Origin: Falsiroseomonas frigidaquae | Lineage (GTDB): Bacteria; Pseudomonadota; Alphaproteobacteria; Acetobacterales; Acetobacteraceae | NCBI RefSeq assembly: GCF_012163145.1 | Contig: NZ_JAAVTX010000002.1 | Location: forward strand, 124,001 to 188,000 | Direction of reading: 5' to 3' | Length of the DNA: 64,000 nucleotides | Part shown: positions 9,173-19,285 of the stretch, one piece after another | How the letters are laid out: each line of letters opens with the position of its first letter | How positions within the stretch are numbered: position 1 is the stretch's first letter | Translations under genes and position numbers: made by a program | The notes under the pieces: generated by a model | Database searches by the model: none | Seen by the model: the letters and a program-made list of their open reading frames with translations, nothing else | What the model was told of the DNA's origin: nothing

Positions 9173-9427
9173 CGCCGGATTCCCGCTGCTGTTCGGCTTC
9201 GAAAGCTGCGCGACGGTGCAACCGCGCAGCGGCGAATGCACCTGATCATGTTGGGCATCTGGCGGCGCAGGCGGGGCGCGTGGCGCCGACCAGATGGACT
9301 ACTCCTCAATCGTCCTTCGGGGCGTCGTGCTGCGGCGCCATGATGCTGCCGTGCCACGCGAGGGGGCCGCCGGCGATCCGTCGCCACCGCGTGCCTCCGG
9401 CGCCAGCCGGATCGGAGAAGCCTTCCA

Positions 9428-11704
9428 GTGGACCGCGCCCCCTACGACATGCTGCTCGACCACAAGCGGCCCAGCGTCTCGCTCGCCGCGAACCGGGAGC
9501 AGATCGCCGCCCTGACCCTGATGTCGGTCTGGCGCCGGCGCTACCTGATCCTGTTCATCCTGCTGCTGTCGGTCACCGCCGCGGTCGCCGCGTTGCAGGT
9601 CCTGCCGCGCATCTACGCCAGCGAGGCGGTGGTGCAGCTGGAACTCGCACACCGGACAGCGGACCGCCCAGCCACCGGCGCCCCGACCGTGGTCCTGGAC
9701 CCGGCAGCGCTGGTGCAGAACGAGGCGCGCATCCTGCGGTCCCGCCCGCTGGTGCGGGCGGTGGTGGATGAGCTGGGGCTGGCGGACCGGTTCGGTGGCG
9801 GTGGTGGCCTGCCGGCGCTGCTGCAACGGCTGCCGCCACCCCTCATCGAACCGGCACGCCTGGCGCTGGACACGATCCTGCCTGGCAGGACGGAGCAGGA
9901 TACGGCCGAGCTGCGGCGCGAACGCGCCATGCGACAGGTGCTGGCGAACCTGACGGTCTCCACCGACAACCGGTCCTACCTCGTCTCCATCGGCTACAAG
10001 GCAACCGACCCGGAGCTTGCCGCACGCATCGCGAATGCGGTCGCCGAGATCTACCTGCGCCGGGAGGTCGAGGGCCGCCGGGACCTGGCGCAGCGCCGGG
10101 TGGCCTGGATCGACGAGCAGGTTGAGCAGGCTTCCGGCCGGCTCGCCGAACTCGAGACCGAGATCGCCGCATTCCGGGAACGCACCAACATCCTCGAACC
10201 CGGCGTGCCCGGCGCCGGCGGCGATGGGGAGAATGTGGCGCGGCAGCAGCTTCGCGCCCTGACCTCGCAGCTCAACGCCGCAATCATGACGCGCATGAAC
10301 GAGGAGCGCCGCCTGGCCCGGGTGCAGGAGATCGTGGCCGCCGGCGGCACGCCATCCGCCTCCGACGTGCAGGGCCAGCCGCTGATCTCCGCGCTGCTGG
10401 AGCGCGAGCTGGCGGCGCGGCGCGACCTGGGCCAGCTGCAGACTCGCCTCGGCAGCCAGCACCCGCGCGTGGCGGAAGCGCGCGCCGGGCTGGGCGAGGT
10501 GCGCGGGCGCCTGGCGGCGGAAGGGCGCCGCGCGGTGGAGATCGCGCGGACCGAACTGGAGGCCGCCCGGCGCAACGAGACGGAGCTGACGGCCGCGCTG
10601 ACCGCCCTGCAACGCAACATGATCGAAGCGAAACCGGACGAGACGGCGCTGCGCACCCTGCAGGCCAATGCACAGGAAACGCAGACGCGCCTGGCCGCGC
10701 TGGTCCGCGGCCGCCAGCAGACGCTGGCGGATGCCGCCATCGCGCCGCCCAGTGCCGTGCTGGCCATGGCGGCGGAGCCGGTGCGGGCCGCGACCTCGCC
10801 GCGCCCGGCGATCGTCCTGCTGCTGGGCGTGGCCGGCGGCGGCATACTGGGCGTCGGCCTTGGCCTGCTGCTGGAGCGCCGCGACCAGGGCGTTCGGACC
10901 AGTGGCGATATCGACGACACCGCCGGCGCCCGCTGCCTCGGCATGGTGCCGCAGTTGCCGCCGCGCGATGCGGTGGCGATCGCCAGCGAGACGCACCACA
11001 AGGCCTCCGGCATGCCGATCTTCCAGGAGGCGATCCGCTCCGTCGGTGCCAGCGTCGGCTTGTTCGACGCGACGCGCGGTTGCCGCATCGTCCTGGTGAC
11101 CTCGGCGATGCCGGGCGAGGGCAAGTCCACCTTCTGCGCGGCGCTGGCCTGCGCGCTGGCTTCCGCCGGGCGGCGGGTGATGCTGATCGACGGCGTCCCG
11201 GCGCGGCGCGACGCCCAGCCGGTGGAACCGGCCCGCTTCGAGGAGGCCAGCGAGGGCCTGCCGGTACCGGCGGATGGCAGCGCGCCAAAGAATTCCATGG
11301 TGGTCATCCGCCGCAGCGCCAGCCTGCGCGCCGGGGCGGATGTGTTCGGCACCGACCGCTTCCGCACGCTGATCGAGGACGCGACGAGCCAGTTCGACGT
11401 CATCATCATCGAGGGCGCGCCGGTGATGCTGGTGGCCGATTCGCTGGTGCTCGGTCGCCTGGCGGATACCGTCATCCAGGTGGTGCGCTGGTCCAGCACG
11501 CGCAAATCCGTGCTGAGCACCGCGCTCCGGCGCATGCGCGACCATGGGGTTTCCGTGGACGGGATCGTGGTGAACCGCGTGAACCTGCGCCGGCACGCGG
11601 CGCTGCGCTTCGTCGATCAGTGCACCTTCTATGTGAAGGAGCGGCGCTTCTATGAAAGGCTGGCTGGCCGCGGCCGCGCCTCGCGCCGGATGGTTGTCCG
11701 CTAG
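9428..11704 (+). CDS. Wzz/Wzc-like polysaccharide co-polymerase with degenerate tyrosine-kinase domain
   Basis: A 758-residue protein of the GumC/ExoP/Wzc group that controls chain length and links to the export pore. The first membrane helix is at about 39-57, a long periplasmic coiled-coil part follows, the second helix is at about 459-482, and then a cytoplasmic P-loop domain. Walker A is MPGEGKST (about 561-568). The A' motif reads MLIDGVPARR, lacking the usual second Asp, and the Walker B equivalent is DVIIIEGAP with Glu where Asp is usual. The tail has only a few tyrosines (CTFYVKERRFYERL). The GTG start follows GGAG at ten bases; an ATG seven codons later is possible. The stop codon lies in a repeat also found at 33931. 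Confidence 0.9.
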   Translation: MDRAPYDMLLDHKRPSVSLAANREQIAALTLMSVWRRRYLILFILLLSVTAAVAALQVLPRIYASEAVVQLELAHRTADRPATGAPTVVLDPAALVQNEARILRSRPLVRAVVDELGLADRFGGGGGLPALLQRLPPPLIEPARLALDTILPGRTEQDTAELRRERAMRQVLANLTVSTDNRSYLVSIGYKATDPELAARIANAVAEIYLRREVEGRRDLAQRRVAWIDEQVEQASGRLAELETEIAAFRERTNILEPGVPGAGGDGENVARQQLRALTSQLNAAIMTRMNEERRLARVQEIVAAGGTPSASDVQGQPLISALLERELAARRDLGQLQTRLGSQHPRVAEARAGLGEVRGRLAAEGRRAVEIARTELEAARRNETELTAALTALQRNMIEAKPDETALRTLQANAQETQTRLAALVRGRQQTLADAAIAPPSAVLAMAAEPVRAATSPRPAIVLLLGVAGGGILGVGLGLLLERRDQGVRTSGDIDDTAGARCLGMVPQLPPRDAVAIASETHHKASGMPIFQEAIRSVGASVGLFDATRGCRIVLVTSAMPGEGKSTFCAALACALASAGRRVMLIDGVPARRDAQPVEPARFEEASEGLPVPADGSAPKNSMVVIRRSASLRAGADVFGTDRFRTLIEDATSQFDVIIIEGAPVMLVADSLVLGRLADTVIQVVRWSSTRKSVLSTALRRMRDHGVSVDGIVVNRVNLRRHAALRFVDQCTFYVKERRFYERLAGRGRASRRMVVR

Positions 11705-11725
11705 AGGGTGATCCGCGAAGGCGGA
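11701..11725. repeat. dispersed 25-bp repeat, copy 1
   Basis: This 25-base stretch matches 33931-33955 at 24 of 25 positions. In both places it begins one base before a TAG stop codon and so supplies the stop of the gene ahead of it. Confidence 0.8.
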
Positions 11726-11863
11726 TTCGACGACAGACCGAAGTCGCCCGCAGCTGAGGAGCCGCGGAGGACCTTTGGCTGCTGGAAGAAGGTGAAGGCC
11801 GCCTGGGGCCCGGCGGGGCGGAAGAGCCCGGGAGGCCGACCCGCCTGCATTCATAAATGATCG

Positions 11864-11910
11864 CACAGCGAGGCGGCCGCCGCGCGGCGGCCGCCTCCGG
11901 GCGGGCTGTG
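11864..11910. terminator. perfect 28-nt palindrome with flanking arms between convergent genes
   Basis: A perfect 28-base palindrome (11870-11897) is flanked by a further 6-bp pairing, CACAGC at 11864-11869 with GCTGTG at 11905-11910. It lies between the convergent co-polymerase and Wza-like genes. There is no U-run, so a factor-dependent or structural terminator is more likely than a classical intrinsic one. Confidence 0.55.
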
Positions 11911-11914
11911 CGTC

Positions 11915-12523
11915 CTACAGGATCCGTTCGAACACGTTGACCACGTCGCCAGGCAGCAGCACCGATTGCCGGGTGCCGCGATATTCCCGCGGCCGGCCAT
12001 CCTCGGCGACGCGCGAGATCCCGACATAGTCGGTGACGGCGCGGTAGTTGAAGCCGCCGCTGACGGCGACGGCGGACAGCACGGTCATGCCCGGCTGGTA
12101 CGGCGTCTGCCCGCCGCGCTCCACCATGCCCAGCACGAAGACCGGACGATAGGTGACGACCTCAACCGCGACGGAGGGGTCGTTGTACAATTCCCGATCC
12201 ACCATCGCCCGTTCGATCAAGGTTGCCGTTTCCTCCGTCGTGCGTCCGGCGACGCGGACGGCGCCGACCAGCGGCATGGCGATGGAGCCGGTGTCGCTCA
12301 CCCTGAATTCGCGGGTCAGCTCCGGGTCGTTGGCCACCAGCACGCGAAGCTGGTCGCCCGGCCCAAGCCGGTAGGCGCCACCGGTATGCTCCGCCAGAAC
12401 CGGCAGATTGGCGCCGGGCGCGGTGCAGGCGGATGCCAGCCCCGCGAGAAATGGCGCCGCAAGCAACAAGCGCCTGCGCGATGCAATTTCAGCAAAGCGC
12501 AAGTATTTTTCAGTATAGGTCAT
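11915..12523 (-). CDS. short Wza/GumB-like polysaccharide export lipoprotein
   Basis: A 202-residue outer-membrane polysaccharide export (OPX) protein. The signal sequence RRRLLLAAPFLAGLASAC ends in a lipobox cysteine. The Poly_export domain starts YRLGPGDQLRVLV and includes GSIAMPLVGAVRVAGRT, followed by one SLBB-like segment (RPVFVLGMVERGGQTPY). It is the size of GumB and lacks the extra SLBB copies and the C-terminal membrane helix of Wza, so it cannot span the outer membrane alone in the Wza manner. The gene for a beta-barrel lies 118 bases upstream on the same strand. The ATG at 12523 is chosen because it gives a proper lipoprotein signal. Confidence 0.9.
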   Translation of the reverse strand: MTYTEKYLRFAEIASRRRLLLAAPFLAGLASACTAPGANLPVLAEHTGGAYRLGPGDQLRVLVANDPELTREFRVSDTGSIAMPLVGAVRVAGRTTEETATLIERAMVDRELYNDPSVAVEVVTYRPVFVLGMVERGGQTPYQPGMTVLSAVAVSGGFNYRAVTDYVGISRVAEDGRPREYRGTRQSVLLPGDVVNVFERIL

Positions 12524-12641
12524 CGCCAGGACTGCCTCACTCTGCGGTTGGACGACGAGTGATATTGGGCAGACAAGAATGATGATCCCATCTACCACCC
12601 AGACGGACAAATAATGGTCCAAGGGATCGGCGCGAACAACT

Positions 12642-13988
12642 TCAAATCGCGAGGCTAAGTCGGATTTGAAAGACGTTTCGATCAAATTCCTGAAACCCCG
12701 CCGGCGCGTCCAGGCTGCGCGCGTGGCGATAGCTCGCGACGATCGAGGCATTGCGGTTCAGCAGGAAGCGCGCGCTCAGCGTGCCGACGCCCTGCGTCGC
12801 CACCTGGTCCGGGTCGCGGTACTCCAGCCGGTCCGCGCGCAGCTCCGCGCTGAGGATGATGTTGCGGCGCAACTCGTAATCCGCCTGCACGCGGCCGGAG
12901 GTCAGCACGTAGCTGACATTGCTGCCGCGGAGCGATTCCTCGATGCTGCGCTGCACGCCGAAGGTCAGCGTCACCAACTGCGACGGCAGCAGCACCAGCC
13001 GTCCCTCGAAGGCCGGGCCGGAGATGCTGGGAATCGTCGGGTCGTTGAATTCGCGCCGGCGGTAGCCGAGGTTGACGCTGGCATAGGCCAGCGCGGTCAG
13101 GTCGTATTGCGCCCCGGCCAGGATCTCCCACGTCGTCGAATCGCGGCCACGCTGGTCGGCGCGGTCATAGGTGATCTCCGACAACCGGGATGTCAGCGAG
13201 ACGCTGCGCCCCGGCACGATGACATAGGATGCGCCGAGTTCGCCGCTCAGCCGGCTGTAATCATTCGCCGCGGCGTTGCCGCCGCGGAATCCGGGATCAT
13301 CCTGTTCCTGGAAGCGGAAGCTGCGGCTTTCCACCGCGCCGGTCACGTTCACCCGGTTGAAGGCGGCGACACCGCTGGCGCGGAACGCTTCCTGGTCGAA
13401 GCGCAGCGGCTCCGTCAGGGAACCCTGCTGCACCTCGAAGCTGGTGACGTCGATATGGCTCCGCACGCGGCTGTACTCGACCCGGACCGAGGAGGCGCGG
13501 CCGATGTCGTAGCGGCCAAAGGCGAGCACACCGTAGTCGTTCCAGCTGTAGTCGTCGTCACCGATATACTTGCGGCTGGTCTGGGTCGCGCTCAGCCCCA
13601 GGGCGTGCCGGGTATAGGTGCTGTTGAGGCTGAGGCTGATCTGCTCCTCGAGGAAGCCGCTGGCATTGGTGTTGCGACCGGTACCGGCCGTGTTGTCGTC
13701 ATAGCCGGCGCCGAGGTCGATGCCCGCATCCAGCCGAAAACCGGGCAGCCGCACGCCGAGCGGATCAAAGGCCGGACGGGGCCGCGTCTGCACCGTGATG
13801 CCGCGCGCCACATCGGGGGCATTGCCGAGCTGCGCCGCCGCCGGTGGCGCTGCCAGGGCCGCGGCCCCGGCCGAGATCAGCGCCGCCGCGCGCACCGCGT
13901 TGCGTCCCGCTCCGGCACGCCTGCCGGCCGCGGGCGGCGGCGCATCTCCGGGCAGGAAGCCCGGCGGCTGCACGGCACCTGCACTCAT
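12642..13988 (-). CDS. outer-membrane beta-barrel protein of the polysaccharide locus (BBP2-like)
   Basis: A 448-residue predicted beta-barrel. An Ala-rich signal peptide (about 30-52) ends in APPAAAQ. The rest is alternating polar/hydrophobic strands with turns such as GAGYDDNTAGTGRN, SATQTSRKYIGDDDY and GYRRREFNDPTIP, resembling the PF10082-type barrels of exopolysaccharide clusters. The C-terminus FQIRLSLAI suits an outer-membrane barrel. The ATG at 13988 has a perfect GGAGG five bases upstream, which decides it over Met codons at 14009 and 14024. It is read ahead of the short Wza-like lipoprotein, so the two are probably an export pair. Confidence 0.82.
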   Translation of the reverse strand: MSAGAVQPPGFLPGDAPPPAAGRRAGAGRNAVRAAALISAGAAALAAPPAAAQLGNAPDVARGITVQTRPRPAFDPLGVRLPGFRLDAGIDLGAGYDDNTAGTGRNTNASGFLEEQISLSLNSTYTRHALGLSATQTSRKYIGDDDYSWNDYGVLAFGRYDIGRASSVRVEYSRVRSHIDVTSFEVQQGSLTEPLRFDQEAFRASGVAAFNRVNVTGAVESRSFRFQEQDDPGFRGGNAAANDYSRLSGELGASYVIVPGRSVSLTSRLSEITYDRADQRGRDSTTWEILAGAQYDLTALAYASVNLGYRRREFNDPTIPSISGPAFEGRLVLLPSQLVTLTFGVQRSIEESLRGSNVSYVLTSGRVQADYELRRNIILSAELRADRLEYRDPDQVATQGVGTLSARFLLNRNASIVASYRHARSLDAPAGFQEFDRNVFQIRLSLAI

Positions 13989-14622
13989 GGTCGCCTCCGA
14001 TGATCTCATGAAGATGTCCGACATCGCGCGGTGGGACTCCTCCGCGTGACGCGGCCTGGCCGTGACGACGATAGACTGCCACAGGCACATTGCGACCCGA
14101 TTTCGGGACACAGGATCGTTAGTTGCCCGTTTCGACGATCCTTGGCCCAATGGGGTTCCACCTGGCAATCGCTGGCGTCCGGGGCTGCTTCGTTGTGGCC
14201 GGGACCAGGCGCCGTTCGGGTATCTCCCGCAGAAGCATCGGCAACGACCGGCAGGCGCGCCTTGTGGCGTCACCACATCCGCGATCGTGCCAGGGGATGC
14301 GGGCGGGCGATGGAAATTTGGAGGTAGCCCTCCTGAAGTGTCGCAGACATCGCCAACAGGGAGTTCAGAAAACGCCGTCGCAATTATCTCTAATGATATT
14401 TTTTCGCCCTGATTTCCGCTGAACGAGAGTGCCACCCAGTCTGAGAAAGAATAAAGAAAGAGAATAATTATTGTATCCGCTCGCCGCGAGGGATACCGTC
14501 TTTCCATGAGACGAGCCCACGGAGTGTCCCAAAGGATCGACGGGACCAGCATCCAACCACTCAAGCCCTCGTGAATAGTGCCTTAGTATTAAGGAATCGG
14601 CCGCAGCGAAAGGATAACCCCG
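13989..14622. promoter_or_regulatory. 634-bp AT-richer intergenic region with a dyad, between divergent genes
   Basis: No gene is evident. The stretch from about 14380 to 14480 is strikingly AT-rich for this genome. A 24-base imperfect dyad at 14473-14496 (GTATCC ... GGATAC, with an inner CTCG/CGAG pairing and one bulged base) lies about 130 bases before the LuxR-type regulator. The region must carry promoters for the beta-barrel gene (left) and the regulator (right), and is a likely control centre of the locus. The role of the dyad as an operator is inference. Confidence 0.6.
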
Positions 14623-15480
14623 ATGAGTATTCAGGATAGTGTGGATTTGGACTCGTTCGAGCCCATCAACGCAGTGATCATCGATTCCGAGCGGCTATTC
14701 CTGGATGCCCTGCGCCGCCTTCTGGACGCCTCGCCGATCACCGTCGTCGGAGGCGGCCGCAATATCGAGGACGCGCTGCGGTCCATCCGGACAGCTACGC
14801 CGCTCCATCTTGCGCTCTGCAGCTTCTCTTCCGAGGTGGAGGCGCTGCGGGAGCTCCCCCGGATGGCGGAGCTTCGGCGCAGCCACCCCCGCATCAAGCT
14901 GGTCGTCCTGACCGATCTGCAGCAGCCGGACGTATTGCTGGCCGCGATCGAGGCGGGCGCCGAGGCATTGCTGTCGCGCGACATCTCCAGCGACGTGCTG
15001 CGGCGGGCGCTCGAACTCGTGCAGCTCGGACAGCGCATGATGCCGGCGGAGCTTCTCCGCCTGCTGCTCGACCCGGCAAGCCGGCCGTCGGCGGCGCGGG
15101 GGTCGCCGCAGGAGGCCCGCGCAGGCCGCCAGGACCTCGGCCGCGCGGCATCGCTGACGCCGCGCGAGTGCCAGATCCTGCAATGCCTGATGGATGGTCG
15201 CTCCAACAAGGAACTGGCACGCGACCTGCAGCTCACGGAGGCGACGGTCAAGGCGCACGTCAAGGCGCTGCTGCGGAAGACCCGCATGACCAACCGGACT
15301 CAGGCCGCAATCTGGGCCGTCACCAACAACTTCCATTTCTCGGAAGCCGCCGATGGGCAGGCCTGCACGCCCAGCCCGCGAACGGCTTTCGGCTTTCCGG
15401 GCCAGCGCCTGCTCGCCGGCAGTGCCGCGGCGCCAAGGGCCGCGATGACGATGGAGGAGGTGGCCGTTCCGGCGGAATAG
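14623..15480 (+). CDS. LuxR/NarL-type regulator with a pseudo-receiver domain
   Basis: A 285-residue regulator with an N-terminal receiver-like domain (about 15-140), a linker and a LuxR helix-turn-helix (about 178-235: LTPRECQILQCLMDGRSNKELA, then TVKAHVKALLRKT). The receiver lacks key residues: the acidic pair is Asp21-Ser22, the phospho-acceptor strand reads LHLALCSFSS with no Asp, and the usual Lys is missing in ALLSRD. It probably does not work by aspartyl phosphorylation. AAGGA lies eight bases before the ATG. Its place inside the polysaccharide locus suggests it controls the divergent export genes. It has an extra low-complexity C-terminus after residue 240. Confidence 0.9.
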   Translation: MSIQDSVDLDSFEPINAVIIDSERLFLDALRRLLDASPITVVGGGRNIEDALRSIRTATPLHLALCSFSSEVEALRELPRMAELRRSHPRIKLVVLTDLQQPDVLLAAIEAGAEALLSRDISSDVLRRALELVQLGQRMMPAELLRLLLDPASRPSAARGSPQEARAGRQDLGRAASLTPRECQILQCLMDGRSNKELARDLQLTEATVKAHVKALLRKTRMTNRTQAAIWAVTNNFHFSEAADGQACTPSPRTAFGFPGQRLLAGSAAAPRAAMTMEEVAVPAE

Positions 15481-15507
15481 CACCGGAACCAACCCACCCC
15501 TCCGCCA

Positions 15508-15533
15508 CCGGCCGGCCCGATCGGGCCGGCCGG
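15508..15533. terminator. perfect 26-nt palindrome between convergent genes
   Basis: A 26-base perfect palindrome centred on GATC lies between the regulator (ends 15480) and the convergent beta-helix gene (ends 15543). It can form a very stable hairpin on either strand but has no U-run. Confidence 0.5.
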
Positions 15534-15542
15534 GTCGCAAGC

Positions 15543-17705
<2,163 letters not shown>

Positions 17706-17739
17706 CTAGGATCGGGCCGCGCCGAAACAGGGATGCCCC

Positions 17740-19197
17740 ATGACCGCGATGCCGAAACTGCGTCACCTGATGGCCCTGTTCGTCCTGTCGGTCCCCGCCC
17801 CTCCGGCGCTGGCCACTCCACCCGGCTGCCCGTCCGACGCAATCCGCCTGGACCCCGGCACCGACCTGCGCGCCGCCGCGGCGCAGGCCGAGGAGGGCGC
17901 CGCGTTCTGCATCACCGCCGGCACGCATCGCCTGCAATCGATCGTGCCGCGCCGCGGCCAGCGCTTTCATGGCGAGCCAGGCGCCATCCTGAACGGGGCC
18001 CGCCCGGTGCGCGCATGGCGGCGCGCCGGTCGCCACTGGGTTGCCGAGGGCCAGGACCAGCAGGGCCAGCGCAAATTCCCCGAGCGCTGCGTGGACACGA
18101 TGCCGCGCTGCTCGCACCCCGAGACGGTTTTCCTCGATGACGTCCCGCTACGCCACGTCGCGAGCCTGCGCCACCTGGTGCCCGGCACCTTCTTCCTGGA
18201 TTACGCGACGCGGCGCCTGCATCTCGCCGACGATCCGACCGGCCGCCGGGTGGAGGCGAGCGTCGCGCCCTACGCCTTCCGAGGTGGCGCCAGCGACGTG
18301 ACCATCGCCAATCTGGTGATCGAGAAATACAGCAGCCCGATCCAGGCGGGTGCGGTGGGGCACGACATTCCCTCGCGCCGCTGGCTGGTGCAGGGCAACG
18401 AGATCCGGCTCAACCACGGCATCGGGCTGGTGATCGGCACCGAAAGCCGCGCCTTGGGCAACCGCCTGCTCCGCAACGGCAACATGGGCGCCGGATGCGT
18501 CGGCAACGACATCCTGTTCGAAGGCAACGAGATTGCCGGCAACGGCCATTTCTCGGGGGTGGACGTGCTTTGGGAAGGCGGCGGCGCGAAATGCGCACTG
18601 ACCCGCGGGCTGGTGGTGCGCGGCAACCACCTGCATGGCAACCACGGCATGGGCTTCTGGACCGATATCGACAACATCGGGACGCTCTACGAAGGCAACC
18701 TCGTGGAGGACAACAGCATGGGCGGCCTGTCGCACGAGATCAGCTACGCCGCGGTAATTCGCGATAATCGCTTTCGCGGCAACGGGTACGGCTTCGCCCG
18801 ATGGCTGTGGGGCGGGGCGATCCAGATCCAGAACTCGCAGGACGTGCAGGTGCATGGCAACCGGATCGAGGTCACCGGCCCGGGCAACGGCATCACGCTG
18901 ATCCAGCAGGATCGCGGCGAGGGTGCGCATGGCCCCTACCTGACGCGCAACAACATCGTGCGGGACAATCGGATCGTGCTGCAGCGGGCAGGACAGCCCG
19001 GCGCCTCGGGCCTGATCGCGGATCACGACATTCCCCTGATGCAACGCGGCAACAACGTCTTCGACGGCAATCAGTATTTCGCCGCGGATCCCGCCGCGCT
19101 GCACTGGGGCTGGGTCGACCGGTTCCTGGACTGGAACACCTTTCGCCGCGCCTCCGGCCTGGAACGAAATGGCCGTCTGCAGCGCCTGCCGCGCTGA
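17740..19197 (+). CDS. secreted right-handed beta-helix protein, paralogue of 15543-17483
   Basis: A 485-residue protein with a Sec signal peptide (LRHLMALFVLSVPAPPALA) and a parallel beta-helix body. Long stretches match the neighbouring protein almost residue for residue: VLWEGGGAKCALT, GFWTDIDNIGTLYEGN, HEISYAAVIRDN, WLWGGAIQIQNSQD and GNGITLIQQDRGE. Both start the domain with an extended strand containing THRLQSI or VHRLQSI. Four cysteines (GCPSDAI, AFCITAG, ERCVDTM, RCSHPE) absent from the paralogue suggest periplasmic disulfides. AGGGA is six bases before the ATG. Probable role: lyase, epimerase or binding protein acting on the exported polymer. Confidence 0.87.
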   Translation: MTAMPKLRHLMALFVLSVPAPPALATPPGCPSDAIRLDPGTDLRAAAAQAEEGAAFCITAGTHRLQSIVPRRGQRFHGEPGAILNGARPVRAWRRAGRHWVAEGQDQQGQRKFPERCVDTMPRCSHPETVFLDDVPLRHVASLRHLVPGTFFLDYATRRLHLADDPTGRRVEASVAPYAFRGGASDVTIANLVIEKYSSPIQAGAVGHDIPSRRWLVQGNEIRLNHGIGLVIGTESRALGNRLLRNGNMGAGCVGNDILFEGNEIAGNGHFSGVDVLWEGGGAKCALTRGLVVRGNHLHGNHGMGFWTDIDNIGTLYEGNLVEDNSMGGLSHEISYAAVIRDNRFRGNGYGFARWLWGGAIQIQNSQDVQVHGNRIEVTGPGNGITLIQQDRGEGAHGPYLTRNNIVRDNRIVLQRAGQPGASGLIADHDIPLMQRGNNVFDGNQYFAADPAALHWGWVDRFLDWNTFRRASGLERNGRLQRLPR

Positions 19198-19209
19198 GGC
19201 GAAAATGCG

Positions 19210-19252
19210 GGCGGGCCGGATGTTGCCATCCGGCCCGCCTTGGTCTCTTTTC
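19210..19252. terminator. bidirectional hairpin terminator
   Basis: A perfect 13-bp stem (19210-19222 with 19227-19239) with a 4-base loop is followed by the T-rich TTGGTCTCTTTT. It lies between the convergent beta-helix and GDP-mannose epimerase genes and can end transcription from the plus side; the stem also serves the other strand. Confidence 0.75.
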
Positions 19253-19285
19253 GCCGTGCCCCTGGGCTTGAACAGGGGCGCTGCG

